Notes: generated by a model from the letters alone, not told the origin. Positions 7,867 to 17,203 are shown, counted from the stretch's first letter. The stretch: 64,000 bases of DNA from Clostridium puniceum (GCF_002006345.1 NZ_LZZM01000179.1:1-64000), one strand, 5' to 3'. Numbers and translations are program-made.

Positions 7867-9672
7867 TTAATTTATCCATGCTCCATCTATGCCTAATTTA
7901 TATCCATCAATTATTGTGTCATACAGCATAGCTCCTGATGAAGTACAATAATACCAAGTGCCATTATAATTAATCCATCCAGTTTTCATTGCACCTGTTT
8001 CATCTAAGTAGTACCAAGTACCATTATCATTTATCCACTCTGTAGACATAATTCCATCAGTATTTAAGTAATACCAAGTGCTATTAGTATTTAACCATCC
8101 AGTTTTCTTTGTTCCATTTTCTAAAATATAATTCCAAGTATTATCTTGATTTAATATCCAGCCGTCAGGTGTATCACTTATTTTAACAGCTGCATTAGTT
8201 GTAGTCTGTGTATTTATTGTAGTATTTCCACCAACTGCATTTTTATTACTTGTTGGAGTCACATTATGTATAATTGAGTAAACTCCAGTATCTTGGTTCC
8301 AGGCAATCATATTATCCTTACTAGTGATGGATATACTGTCTATAGATCCATCTATTCTATATAATTTATTGAAATTTTCATTACCATCCCATGCTTCTAT
8401 ATATCCGCTATTTATAAACCATGGTAAACTACCAGGGGTATTTAGGCTAGCTATTGAATCTACATCTGAACTATCATAATCATCAGCATCTATATAATTA
8501 AATCCATTCTTTGATTTTAGATTTAATTTTTCTACATATAGCTTCCTTTCTGTACTATCTTGATACATACTATAAAGTCCTTGTTCATTGGCTGTTATCT
8601 TTACTTTTCCTGCACCTTTAGATAAGCCAATTTTTTTGATTGCATTCGCAACAGAATGTCCTAATAAATATTCACGATTTCCTTGTTTATCTGTAATAAA
8701 GTAAATAGTAGAATCTTTAGGATATTTAATTCCATCAATATCATCAGTTGCCGGAGTCACAGAAAATTTTTGTAGTACTGTGACAGAGTCTCCATCAGTT
8801 ACTTGATAGCCGTCTTTTCCAAATTTCAATTCACTTGTTGCAGGTTTATAAGTTGAATCATTGGAACCTTTTTCTTTTTTATAGATTGTAAGATCTGCTA
8901 ACCTATATATTGTGTCAGAATAACTTGTTACATATTTATTTTCTTTAATTACGGCTTTTAGTTCATAAATTGTTCCATCTTGCTTTATTTCATAAGTATC
9001 TTCAGTATTTTTAATAGTAACAGCAGAACCTGTTGTACTTATAGATACTTTTAAGCTTCCTAAGTCATAATCCACATCAACATAATTACCTTGTAAATTT
9101 GCATATATTGTAGAATAATCATCTCCATTAACACGTGGCTCTTCTAGCTTGTATTTATAAGCAGCTAATCCATTGCTAGAACTTAAAAATTTGTTTTTTA
9201 CTTGATTGATAGCACTAACTTTATTTGATCCGCTATAAGAGCTTTCATCAAATCTTCCATCATTATCATGTTTTATTTTACTTTTTAAAAGTCTTGCTTC
9301 AGTATTCTCTAAATCTGCTCTTACATCGTAGTCCACTAAGTTACAATTGTTCGTTATATCCACATAAGAATACTCCCTTGAACCATCATCGATTTCTAGA
9401 TATCTATTCAATAATAGATCGCTAAAAGTAGCACCGGTATCTATTTCATCGAGTTTATTATATTTTCCATCCTCAGATATCCAATATATAGCTTCTTCTT
9501 CACCATTTATTTCGCCATCAAGAAAAATACCTTTTCCTTTTGCAGTTGCACTATAGATAGTTCCTTCTTGTGCATCTAGTTCTTCATAATCTAAAGCGTG
9601 CACTGGTACAATTGATATAATTGAACCTATACACATTAATAAACCTGTAATTTTTGTAATTCTTTTAATCAT
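7867..9672 (-). CDS. Secreted cell-wall-binding repeat protein of unknown function
   Basis: The 601-residue protein has a signal peptide (cleavage predicted after VHA, residue 26). A long beta-rich region (27-490) has no catalytic motif I recognise, and at the C-terminus (about 500-601) there are four ~20-residue cell-wall/choline-binding repeats of the type 'TGWIN.NGTWYYLDETGAMK'. These repeats anchor proteins to teichoic acid choline or similar wall polymers and are abundant in solventogenic clostridia. The central region repeatedly pairs acidic and Tyr-rich strands (for example STIYFITDKQGNREYLLG), which suggests a beta-propeller-like fold; this is inference. It is a single gene with its own ribosome binding site (agggagtaag). 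Confidence 0.8.
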   Translation of the reverse strand: MIKRITKITGLLMCIGSIISIVPVHALDYEELDAQEGTIYSATAKGKGIFLDGEINGEEEAIYWISEDGKYNKLDEIDTGATFSDLLLNRYLEIDDGSREYSYVDITNNCNLVDYDVRADLENTEARLLKSKIKHDNDGRFDESSYSGSNKVSAINQVKNKFLSSSNGLAAYKYKLEEPRVNGDDYSTIYANLQGNYVDVDYDLGSLKVSISTTGSAVTIKNTEDTYEIKQDGTIYELKAVIKENKYVTSYSDTIYRLADLTIYKKEKGSNDSTYKPATSELKFGKDGYQVTDGDSVTVLQKFSVTPATDDIDGIKYPKDSTIYFITDKQGNREYLLGHSVANAIKKIGLSKGAGKVKITANEQGLYSMYQDSTERKLYVEKLNLKSKNGFNYIDADDYDSSDVDSIASLNTPGSLPWFINSGYIEAWDGNENFNKLYRIDGSIDSISITSKDNMIAWNQDTGVYSIIHNVTPTSNKNAVGGNTTINTQTTTNAAVKISDTPDGWILNQDNTWNYILENGTKKTGWLNTNSTWYYLNTDGIMSTEWINDNGTWYYLDETGAMKTGWINYNGTWYYCTSSGAMLYDTIIDGYKLGIDGAWIN

Positions 9673-9786
9673 AATTTTTACTTACTCCCTAATATTTTTA
9701 TTGTATAAATATTTTTTCATTAGTTAATATAAAATTTCATACGAAATAACTTAACAAAGTATTCTTTAATATATTAAATTTCAAAC

Positions 9787-10830
9787 CTAACTTTTAAAGT
9801 TTTCTGGATAAAAAGCTGAAGCTAGTTTTTCTAAGCAGTCAAAGGTTCTGATTCCATAACCCATAAGTTCTGTATAGTCTACTGAAACAATATTTTTATT
9901 TTTTATAGCACTAACATTTTGAATTATAGGTTCACTTAAAATTCTGTTTACGGCATCAGTGTCTGTAGCAGAATTTTTGTTAGCTGTTACATAAACAATA
10001 TAGTCTGGATTAGCCGAAATTACATTCTCGAAAGAAACAGAACCGCCTTTTTCAACCACATTATCAGCATTTAGAACCTTCAACATTTCTTTTTGTAATG
10101 AAGCATTAGCGCCATATACAGTAAATGCTCCTTCGTTATAATTAACTACTAATAAAACTTTTTTTCTTTCACCGTCTTTGGGAACTTTTGATTTGATTTC
10201 ATTTAAAGTTCCTTGTAGAGAATCCGCTAATTTATTAGCTTTATCTTGGACATCAAATATAGTTCCTACATTTTTAACGTCTTCAATTATTGTATCTACA
10301 GTAATCTCAGTATTCATTTTACTTGCTAATTGAACATAAGTATTTATTCCTGTCTCATTTAAACTTGAGATTGAACCATATCTGTTATCTTCAAATGAAG
10401 CAGTTCTTCCAATTACTAAGTCGGCTCCTGATCCAAAAACAACTTCTTTAGCAATATCGCCTTTTTTTGCTACAGCAGGAATAGAGTTATAATCAGCTAA
10501 AAGACTTTCTGGTATAGGTGTATCTAAATCACCAGTTCCGATTATTGAATCGCTTAAACCTAAAGTTAAAAGTAATTCAGTAGAAGATTGGTTATTAGTT
10601 ATTACTTTTTTTGGTGTTTCATTGAAAGTTTGTTTATAAATATTTCCTTTTGAATCAAATGCATCAAAAGTTACAGGATATGAAGTTTTAGTTGATGATT
10701 TTTCTTCTGATGAATAAGATTCTTTTGATTTTGATGTAGTATTATTATTTGTTGCAGTATTTCCACAGGCTGTAAATATTGCAGAAACTAATATTACAGA
10801 CATAATTAAGAATAAAGTTTTTTTCTTCAT
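9787..10830 (-). CDS. Iron-siderophore ABC substrate-binding lipoprotein, system 2
   Basis: The 347-residue protein has the lipobox FTAC (Cys22), then a Ser/Lys-rich linker (about 25-50) and a FepB/BtuF-like type III binding fold. The segment 'ETPKKVITNNQSSTELLLTLGLSDSIIGTGDLD' is the family N-terminal strand-helix. It is the last gene of a three-gene minus-strand operon (permease, ATPase, SBP) behind a perfect Fur box. A siderophore-type esterase across the divergent promoter makes a catecholate or other ester siderophore the likeliest cargo. Confidence 0.85.
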   Translation of the reverse strand: MKKKTLFLIMSVILVSAIFTACGNTATNNNTTSKSKESYSSEEKSSTKTSYPVTFDAFDSKGNIYKQTFNETPKKVITNNQSSTELLLTLGLSDSIIGTGDLDTPIPESLLADYNSIPAVAKKGDIAKEVVFGSGADLVIGRTASFEDNRYGSISSLNETGINTYVQLASKMNTEITVDTIIEDVKNVGTIFDVQDKANKLADSLQGTLNEIKSKVPKDGERKKVLLVVNYNEGAFTVYGANASLQKEMLKVLNADNVVEKGGSVSFENVISANPDYIVYVTANKNSATDTDAVNRILSEPIIQNVSAIKNKNIVSVDYTELMGYGIRTFDCLEKLASAFYPENFKS

Positions 10831-10859
10831 AAATAATTCTCCTTTGATTAAATTAATTT

Positions 10860-11630
10860 TTATAAATCTTCCGTAAAATAATCAATTGAAAGATTTTTTG
10901 TTATTGGATTTATAGACACATGTGAGTTTACGTCATAGACTTCTTTAATCATTTCTTTTGTTATTACATCTTTGGGAATACCGTTAGATACGATTATTCC
11001 ATCTTTTAGTACATAGATTTCATCACAAAACTGGGCAGCTAATGTTAAATCATGTAATGCTGCCAAGATACAAATATTTAGCTTCTTGACAATAGTCATA
11101 ACTTCTAATTGGTACTTTATGTCAAGATGATTAGTTGGCTCATCTAATATTAATATTTTTGGCTTTTGAGTTATGGCTCTTGCTAATATAACTCTCTGCT
11201 TTTCACCTCCAGAGAGAAGACTGAAGCTTTTTTCAGCAGAATCTGTCATTCCGACTAAATATAACGCTTCAAGTGCTATAGCATAGTCTTTTTTAGTATC
11301 CTTTTCTAGTAATCCCTTATGAGGTGATCTACCCATTAAAACTATATCTATAACTTTAAAATCAAAATTTATATTATTAAATTGACTAACTACTCCAAGA
11401 ATTCTGGCTAAAGAATTTTTACTATAGCTTTCTATATTCTTATCAAATATAAAAATGTCACCATAAGTAGGTTTTAGTACTCTATATACAGATTTTAGTA
11501 AAGTAGATTTACCGCTGCCATTAGGGCCTATTAAACCAACAAACTTATTATTAGTAATATTCCAATCGATTCCTTTAACTATTTGTTTCTTAGACAAAGT
11601 TATATTTAAATTTTTAATATTAACATCCAT
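10860..11630 (-). CDS. Iron-siderophore ABC ATPase, system 2
   Basis: The start is taken at the ATG at 11628-11630 (MDVNIKNLN), because AGGTGATTTA sits just upstream; a longer frame back to 11699 would overlap the permease and lacks a site. The 256-residue product has Walker A GPNGSGKS, signature LSGGEKQRVILARAI, Walker B ILILDEPTNHLD and H-switch AALHDL, as in FhuC/FepC proteins. It follows the permease stop by 4 bp and precedes the lipoprotein gene by 29 bp. Confidence 0.9.
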   Translation of the reverse strand: MDVNIKNLNITLSKKQIVKGIDWNITNNKFVGLIGPNGSGKSTLLKSVYRVLKPTYGDIFIFDKNIESYSKNSLARILGVVSQFNNINFDFKVIDIVLMGRSPHKGLLEKDTKKDYAIALEALYLVGMTDSAEKSFSLLSGGEKQRVILARAITQKPKILILDEPTNHLDIKYQLEVMTIVKKLNICILAALHDLTLAAQFCDEIYVLKDGIIVSNGIPKDVITKEMIKEVYDVNSHVSINPITKNLSIDYFTEDL

Positions 11631-11634
11631 TAAA

Positions 11635-12729
11635 TCACCTTTTATCCCCGTAACCGAAGCTCTTTCTAAGTAAAATATAAACAAAAAATGGTGAACCAAC
11701 TAAGCCTGTAATGATTCCAATAGATAATTCTGCATTAGGAATAACTATTCTGGCAAAGGTATCCGCCCAAACAAGAAAAATGGCTCCTATAAGAATAGAT
11801 ACAATCATCAATTTTTTATGATCTGAACCTACCAAAGATCTTGATATATGTGGAATTATTAAACCGACAAAGCCAATAATTCCACAGTTTGCAACTAGTA
11901 TACCTGTTAGAAGCGATGTTATCACCATATAAATCCTTCTATATAGATTTAAATCAAGCCCCATGGTAATAGAAGCTTCATCTCCCATTAGCATCAAATT
12001 TAAGAATCTTCCTTGAGTTAAGAAAAATATGCAGCAGATACATACAACAAAGATAGTCAAACCTATATTTTCCCACTTAGCTGCTGCTAAAGATCCCATG
12101 GTCCAGAATTTAACACTTTGCATACCTTCAGCATCATTTGCTATAGATATGATGAAATTGGATAGGGAATTACATAAGGCACTAAGCACAGTTCCTGAAA
12201 GAACTAATTTAGCAGAAGACATCTTCCCACCTAAGGAAGCAAGTAACAGTACTAAAATAGAAGCACCTAAAGCACCTAAAAACGCCCAGAAGGCAACACC
12301 ATTAATAGAAAAAAAGCTAATTGAACCAATACCTAGCAGCAAAGAAAAGGTAGCACCTAAAGATGCACCAGAAGAAATTCCAAGTATGTAAGGCTCGGCT
12401 AAAGGATTTTGAACGGTAGCCTGCATTACTGTACCACATATAGCAAGTCCAGCTCCAACAGCAATTGCAAGTAATACCCTTGGTGCACGAATAAGCCATA
12501 CAACATTATAAGTCGAGATGTTTACTTCGCTAAGTCCGTTTATAGATAATCCAAAAATTTTATTTAAAATTACTCCATAAGAAATGGAGGGTTTTATTTT
12601 ATAGGAGCCAAATGATACTGATAATATTGTAGAAATAATTAATAAGATTATTAAAGTTAAAACAAATAAATGAAAAGAATGCTTACTTTTTTGATTTTTT
12701 TCATAAGAAGCATTTAAAATATCCTGCAT
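11635..12729 (-). CDS. FecCD-family iron-siderophore ABC permease, system 2
   Basis: The 364-residue permease has about 10 membrane helices after a 22-residue cytoplasmic N-terminus. Motifs are RAPRVLLAIAVGAGLAICGTVMQ, 'QNPLAEPYILGISSGAS' and the coupling loop GLIIPHISRSLVG. Only one permease gene is present, so it should act as a homodimer, unlike the two-gene permease of system 1. It is the first gene of the operon, 57 bp downstream of a perfect Fur box. Confidence 0.9.
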   Translation of the reverse strand: MQDILNASYEKNQKSKHSFHLFVLTLIILLIISTILSVSFGSYKIKPSISYGVILNKIFGLSINGLSEVNISTYNVVWLIRAPRVLLAIAVGAGLAICGTVMQATVQNPLAEPYILGISSGASLGATFSLLLGIGSISFFSINGVAFWAFLGALGASILVLLLASLGGKMSSAKLVLSGTVLSALCNSLSNFIISIANDAEGMQSVKFWTMGSLAAAKWENIGLTIFVVCICCIFFLTQGRFLNLMLMGDEASITMGLDLNLYRRIYMVITSLLTGILVANCGIIGFVGLIIPHISRSLVGSDHKKLMIVSILIGAIFLVWADTFARIVIPNAELSIGIITGLVGSPFFVYILLRKSFGYGDKR

Positions 12730-12785
12730 TTTAACATCCTTTCTTGATTAGATATAGAAAATAAGTTATACTAATTACAAAAACA

Positions 12786-12804
12786 ATTGATAATAATTAT
12801 CAAT
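12786..12804. promoter_or_regulatory. Perfect Fur box in divergent promoter region
   Basis: TTGATAATAATTATCAA flanked by A/T gives a perfect 19-bp palindrome; the core TGATAATAATTATCA (12788-12802) is an exact 7-1-7 Fur site. It lies between the permease gene (minus strand, start 12729) and the AraC gene (plus strand, start 12910), and so may control both transcripts. Confidence 0.85.
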
Positions 12805-12909
12805 TACATTGAAAATTATAATGCATAAAAAATATTAATAGAATAAACAAAAATTGAAACATGGATAATTATTTAATAATCAGGAAGTACTGAAGGGAGG
12901 GAGGCATTT

Positions 12910-13713
12910 ATGAAAAGCGTCATAAAAAGTGATTTAATAAAAGAGTTTAGAGAAAATTCTTTTGAAATAGTACGAGTAGATAAATTCTCTAAAAATCCTA
13001 TAATTACCAAAAATACATATAATACTAATCTTTCAGCATTTATTTTTCCGATAAAAGGAAAGGCAAAAATAGAATTTGATAATGAGATATATACTGGAGA
13101 GAGAGGAAAAGTGATACATGGATGCAAGAATAAAAATTTATCCTTTAAAGTTGTAGGAGAAGAAGAATTTGAGCATATAAACATTTACTATGTTGCAGAT
13201 AAATACAAGAATTCGAATTCTTATATGAAATCAACCTTTGAATTTACAATACATAACTATGAGAAGGTAATAGAATCTTTAAATCAACTCATAAAAATAT
13301 CATCTAAGCCAGAAATAACATCAAAGGTAATGCTTCAAATACAAACATTTCTATTTCTAAAAGAACTTTTTACAGAACAAAACGACAGAAAAACTTTAAA
13401 TGAGGAAGGGCTTGCAAAAGATATAAGTAAATATATTTCAGAACATTATATGGAACAAATTACATTAAGCAAACTTGCTGAAAGATATGGAGAAAAGGTA
13501 AATAGAATATCATATTTATTTAATAAATATTTAAATATAAGACCAATAGATTATTTAATTCAATATAGAATGACTGTTGCTTATACACTATTAGATAAAG
13601 GATTAGCAGTTAGAGAAGTTTCAAAGGAAGTAGGTTATAATGATGAATTTTATTTTAGCAGGTTATTTAAAAAGAAATTTGGAGTATCTCCAAATAAATT
13701 AAAGAGAGGATAA
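12910..13713 (+). CDS. AraC-family regulator of the siderophore locus
   Basis: The 267-residue protein has an N-terminal cupin-like sensor half (about 1-150) and a C-terminal double helix-turn-helix (about 165-267) ending in the family motif VGYNDEFYFSRLFKKKFGVSPNKLKR. A strong GGGAGGGAGG site precedes the ATG. It is divergent from the transporter operon and 4 bp upstream of the esterase gene. This arrangement resembles Bacillus Btr, an AraC regulator that senses bacillibactin and activates siderophore uptake, but the ligand here is inferred. Confidence 0.85.
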   Translation: MKSVIKSDLIKEFRENSFEIVRVDKFSKNPIITKNTYNTNLSAFIFPIKGKAKIEFDNEIYTGERGKVIHGCKNKNLSFKVVGEEEFEHINIYYVADKYKNSNSYMKSTFEFTIHNYEKVIESLNQLIKISSKPEITSKVMLQIQTFLFLKELFTEQNDRKTLNEEGLAKDISKYISEHYMEQITLSKLAERYGEKVNRISYLFNKYLNIRPIDYLIQYRMTVAYTLLDKGLAVREVSKEVGYNDEFYFSRLFKKKFGVSPNKLKRG

Positions 13714-13717
13714 GAAA

Positions 13718-14455
13718 ATGAAAGGAATAATTTTAACAAGAAAAGTATTTGATAGGGAAATATTTATATATTTACCACACAGATATGATATTTCAAATAA
13801 AAAATATCCAATAATTTATGTTCAGGATGGAGAGACGTTTAGAGAAGTTTTTACAAAAATAATAGATGATCTAGAAGTAAAATTTGAAAATAAATCTTTA
13901 GAAGAACACGTATTAGTTGGAATTACTCCAATTGATAGGTTAAATGAATATACACCTTGGTTTTCGAAAGCATTAAATGAAAGATTTCATGATTTTAAAG
14001 GACAAGCTGATGAATATTTAAAATTTTTACTAAATGATTTGCAGAGTTATCTTGAAAATGAATTTAGAATAAGTACAAGTAAAGAAGATAGAAAAATTAT
14101 GGGCTATTCTCTTGGTGCTTTAGTTTCCTTATATTCAATTTATAAAAACAATAATTATGGTGAAATTGCAAGCATATGCGCATCTCAATGGTATGAAAAT
14201 TGGATTAATTTTATAAATGAAAAAGATATAATAAATGATAATTTTAAACTTATAATGATTTCAGGTAAAAAAGAAGGGAAAAATAAAACTACTATTCATA
14301 GATATTCTCAAAAATATTCTGAACAATCATATGAAATATTTAAGAGAAGAATAGGAGCAGATAATGTGAAGATGATTTGGGATGAATATGGTCATCATGA
14401 AAATGTACTGAATAGATACCAAATGGCATTAACGTTTTTGCTTAGTAAAAAATAG
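13718..14455 (+). CDS. Putative siderophore esterase (alpha/beta hydrolase, BesA/IroE-like family)
   Basis: The 245-residue protein is of the esterase-D/enterochelin-esterase fold. It has a nucleophile elbow GYSLG (Ser131), an early strand PIIYVQDGETF, an acidic residue in the C-terminal third and a catalytic His in WDEYGHHENVL. It has no signal peptide, so it should act in the cytoplasm after import. It sits directly behind the AraC gene and opposite a ferric-siderophore transporter. Hydrolysis of an ester-linked tri-catechol to release iron is the best reading. No siderophore synthesis genes are visible, so the siderophore is probably foreign. Confidence 0.75.
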   Translation: MKGIILTRKVFDREIFIYLPHRYDISNKKYPIIYVQDGETFREVFTKIIDDLEVKFENKSLEEHVLVGITPIDRLNEYTPWFSKALNERFHDFKGQADEYLKFLLNDLQSYLENEFRISTSKEDRKIMGYSLGALVSLYSIYKNNNYGEIASICASQWYENWINFINEKDIINDNFKLIMISGKKEGKNKTTIHRYSQKYSEQSYEIFKRRIGADNVKMIWDEYGHHENVLNRYQMALTFLLSKK

Positions 14456-14988
14456 AAAGTTCAGGTTATTTAATTTATAATAAGATAATTAATTATGTAT
14501 GTTAAAAAACAAAAAATGTTGACTATAAGAATGGTAAGTTATATATATAAGTTCTAATTAAGAAAGTTCATAATTTAGTTGGTTTTCTTATCCAATCACT
14601 CTAATATAGAAATTAAATCTTAATGAACAAAATTTTTTAGAACATATATACTTTAAAAAGAATATGTTTAAAGAAAAGGAAAGTTGGGGAGATGATTTTA
14701 GTTGTTCTTAACTAAACTATTAAAATTAAATAGTTTGAGATGCTTCAAAGTTCTAGTTTAGAGCTTTATTTGATTTTGCATTTTAAGAACAATATCATTT
14801 ATTAAACTCTTTTATATAAAATAACTTTAAATACACATGTAATATTATACATGCTTGTTTTTGTTAAGCTAAGATATGGATATTAATTTTAATTTAATAA
14901 AAAAGATATTTATATAAATAAAATCCACATAGATGATATTGTTCATCTATGTGGATTTTATTTTTGTGTTAGGAAAGGGAGGAATTTT
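14456..14988. other. Gene-free AT-rich region with one perfect hairpin
   Basis: There is no recognisable coding remnant between the esterase stop and 14920. The region ends with the 17-bp hairpin described at 14920-14966. Confidence 0.6.
14920..14966 (+). terminator. Strong hairpin with T tail
   Basis: AAAATCCACATAGATGA (14920-14936) pairs perfectly (17 bp) with 14943-14959 around a 6-nt loop, followed by ATTTTT. It is 465 bp after the nearest stop, so it may end a longer 3' untranslated RNA or a vanished gene. Confidence 0.7.
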
Positions 14989-15102
14989 ATGATTTTAACA
15001 AAAGTGACAGAAAGGATTTATTATCTTATAAACGAAAAAGAAACTGATAGACCGGTGCCCAGATACATTAAACTTCTTCTTTTGTTAAACGGAGAATTTT
15101 AA
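14989..15102 (+). pseudogene. MBL-fold hydrolase, N-terminal fragment
   Basis: A 37-codon frame with a perfect GGGAGG site reads MILTKVTERIYYLINEKETD and then RPVPRYIK. This matches the first ~28 residues of a clostridial MBL-fold metallo-hydrolase (the '..ERIYYLP..E.TDRPVLGYI' start). It then runs into LLLLLNGEF and a stop. The zinc-binding HxHxDH region and the rest are absent downstream. It is the truncated 5' stub of a deleted gene. Confidence 0.6.
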
Positions 15103-15439
15103 TAATAAATAATGTGAAGGTAAAAATATCTATATGACTATATACTAATGATTTGTTTAAATTAGTTTGCAAATGGATTTTTAATCTGGAAATATAATTT
15201 CTGGATTTTCGTAAAAATACTATCATGACACATAACGATAAGGAGATTACTATAGTAATTTCTCTAAATTTATATTGGAGCTGATTTAAGTTTAAGAAAT
15301 ATATTCATATGTAAATCATAATTGGATAACATAAATTATATTGCTATTTAATAAGAATTCATATATAATGATTTCATCAATAGATTGATAATGAATATCA
15401 TTTGACGAAACTATAAGAGGTTACTTTAATATTTCAAAA

Positions 15440-15744
15440 TTTGATGCACAGGATAAAGTTGTTAATATGATTAGAAAAATGAGATTACCTAATGTAGGCT
15501 GTATAATGAATTCATATCCATTTGAATTTGAGCGGTGGTTATGAAGCAAAGAATGGTTATAGCCATGGCAATGACCATAGAACCAGAATTTCTTTTAGCT
15601 GATGAAATGCCAAGCCATTCTGATATACAGTCTGGATATAGTTTTAGCTCTAGATGTACAAAATATATGGATAAATACTTAAAGGAAAAACCTAAACTAA
15701 AACAAATAGCGGCAAATTATTTAAATGCTTGTCACCTATTCTAA
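15440..15744 (+). pseudogene. Oligopeptide/nickel ABC ATPase fragment, frameshifted
   Basis: One frame reads DAQDKVVNMIRKMRLPNV and then NSYPFEF; after two single-base insertions around 15529-15542 another frame continues MKQRMVIAMAMTIEPEFLLADE. Joined, these give the DppD/OppD signature 'YPFEFSGGMKQR' and a Walker B in which the usual LLADEPTTALD has decayed to LLADEMPSHSD. The Walker A half is missing and the rest drifts off family sequence. It is a clear relic; complete homologues lie at 52044-53985. Confidence 0.7.
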
Positions 15745-15795
15745 GAATAAAAATGCTTGTTTTGACTTTTATACCATGACTTATCGGATAGTAAG

Positions 15796-15840
15796 AGTAC
15801 TACTTATGATATAGAAAAGTTATAAGTAGTGCTTTTTATT
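15796..15840 (+). terminator. Hairpin terminator
   Basis: AGTACTACTTAT (15796-15807) pairs with ATAAGTAGTGCT (15822-15833), with one wobble and a 14-nt loop, followed by TTTTTATTTT. It lies after the ABC ATPase relic and is probably its original terminator. Confidence 0.6.
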
Positions 15841-15932
15841 TTAAATAGTAGAGAAAAAATTAATCTTTAATTATGAATTTTAAAAGCAAATGAATGATAT
15901 GAAAGAGAAGATAGGAGTTAACTAAATTAAAG

Positions 15933-16856
15933 ATGTTTAAATTTGATGTAGAGAAAATATTTACTAATAAAAAATATATAATTTTACTAGCAATTTTATG
16001 TACATTTCTATGGGGAAGTGCATATCCAGCAATTAAGCTAGGTTATAATGTTTTTGGAATAAATTCAGCTGATAGTTACTTAAAATTAATATTCGCTGGG
16101 TACAGATTTTTAATAGCCGGAATAATTTTAATCACTATACAGAAGTTAATGGGAAAAAGTATAATGCCTAAATCTATATGGGATTTTAGGGGCTTTATGT
16201 TATTAGCATTTATATATACTTTAATGCAGTATGTTTTTCTTTATATAGGTATGGCAAATACGACAGGAGTAAAGAGTTCTATACTTGGTTCATTAAGTTC
16301 TTTTATAAACATTTTCCTTGTTCACTTTATTTATAAGGATGATAAGCTATCTGTAAAAAAGATTATAGGTTGTATTATTGGTTTTTTATCAATTATAGTA
16401 CTTAACTTTGAAATAGGAACGATAAACGGATCTTTTAAGTTAATGGGTGATGGACTTCTAATTATTTCAGCATTAATGAGTTCTGTTGGAAGTATATATA
16501 ATAAAAACTTAGTGAAGACAAATGATGTTTTTGTTATAACAGGATGGCAGCTTATATTTGGAAGTTTAATGCTAATTATAATAGGAAAATCAGCTGGTGG
16601 AAATCTATCCGTTGCATCTGTAGAATCTGGAATATTATTATTATACATGGCACTTTTATCATCTGTGGCATTAGTAATATGGTCTACACTATATAAATAT
16701 AATAAAATTGGAAATATCACTATGTATAACTTTTTGACTCCCATATTTGGTGCAATACTCTCTGCTTTTTTACTTGGGGAGTCAATATTTGAGATTAAAA
16801 GCTTGTTAGCTATGGCTTTAGCATGTACTGGTATATGGATAGTTAATCGGAAGTGA
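15933..16856 (+). CDS. DMT-superfamily transporter (EamA type)
   Basis: This 307-residue membrane protein has two EamA repeats and about 10 transmembrane helices. Landmarks are LCTFLWGSAYPAIKLGY in the first helix, 'ANTTGVKSSILGSL' in repeat 1 and 'LLGESIFEIKSLLAMALACTGIW' at the end of repeat 2. Members export or import small metabolites; the substrate is not predictable. The ATG at 15933 has only a distant AGGAG (about 17 nt), so translation may be weak. It stands alone between two decayed stretches. Confidence 0.85.
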   Translation: MFKFDVEKIFTNKKYIILLAILCTFLWGSAYPAIKLGYNVFGINSADSYLKLIFAGYRFLIAGIILITIQKLMGKSIMPKSIWDFRGFMLLAFIYTLMQYVFLYIGMANTTGVKSSILGSLSSFINIFLVHFIYKDDKLSVKKIIGCIIGFLSIIVLNFEIGTINGSFKLMGDGLLIISALMSSVGSIYNKNLVKTNDVFVITGWQLIFGSLMLIIIGKSAGGNLSVASVESGILLLYMALLSSVALVIWSTLYKYNKIGNITMYNFLTPIFGAILSAFLLGESIFEIKSLLAMALACTGIWIVNRK

Positions 16857-17101
16857 AAATTAATTTTTTACAAAAGAATTTGCAATATATAAATATTCAT
16901 AACTTTTTGTATTATCCTAAGATTATTAAGTTGTAGTATTTTTAATTAAATAACTACAAGAATTATAGTAGATAAGGAGCTATAATTATAGCGAAACAGC
17001 AATAAAAAGTAATAAAACAAATTAATTATTGCAAGACTTGTAACAAAATATCTATTATAGCTGTATTGGAAAGATTGAAGCTAAATTAAGTAGTAAATAA
17101 A

Positions 17102-17158
17102 TATTTATAGTAGTGGATTTCAAAGGTCGTGCTTCGCCTCACCATGAAACCTACAACC
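17102..17158 (+). repeat. Dispersed element copy B, fused to a terminator
   Basis: The core reads TTTCAAAGGTCGTGCTTCGC then CTCACCATGAAACCTACAA. Bases TTTCA and TGAAA at the ends, and GG/CC inside, can pair to make a bulged hairpin. It aligns with copy A at 7645 from the leading ATTTATAGT through ATGAAACC.ACAA. As in copy A, its 3' bases are also the left arm of a terminator. Confidence 0.55.
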
Positions 17159-17203
17159 ATCTGTATATGGCTTAAATAACTGGTTACAGATGGTTGTTTT
17201 TTA
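17153..17203 (+). terminator. Rho-independent terminator after element B
   Basis: ACAACCATCTGTA (17153-17165) pairs perfectly with TACAGATGGTTGT (17185-17197), 13 bp with a 19-nt loop, and ends in six T. Confidence 0.75.

Noticed and set aside
11628-11699. N-terminal extension of the system 2 ATPase
   Set aside because: It overlaps the permease gene and lacks a ribosome binding site, whereas the ATG at 11630 has AGGTGA.
12029-12391. Plus-strand frame opposite the system 2 permease
   Set aside because: Pro/Lys/Ala-rich antisense reading of a conserved permease, with no ribosome binding site.
15387-15405. Fur-like box GATAATGAATATCATTTGA upstream of the ABC ATPase relic
   Set aside because: Only about 14 of 19 positions fit, the right half-site is poor, and the region is decayed; AT-rich DNA gives such matches by chance.
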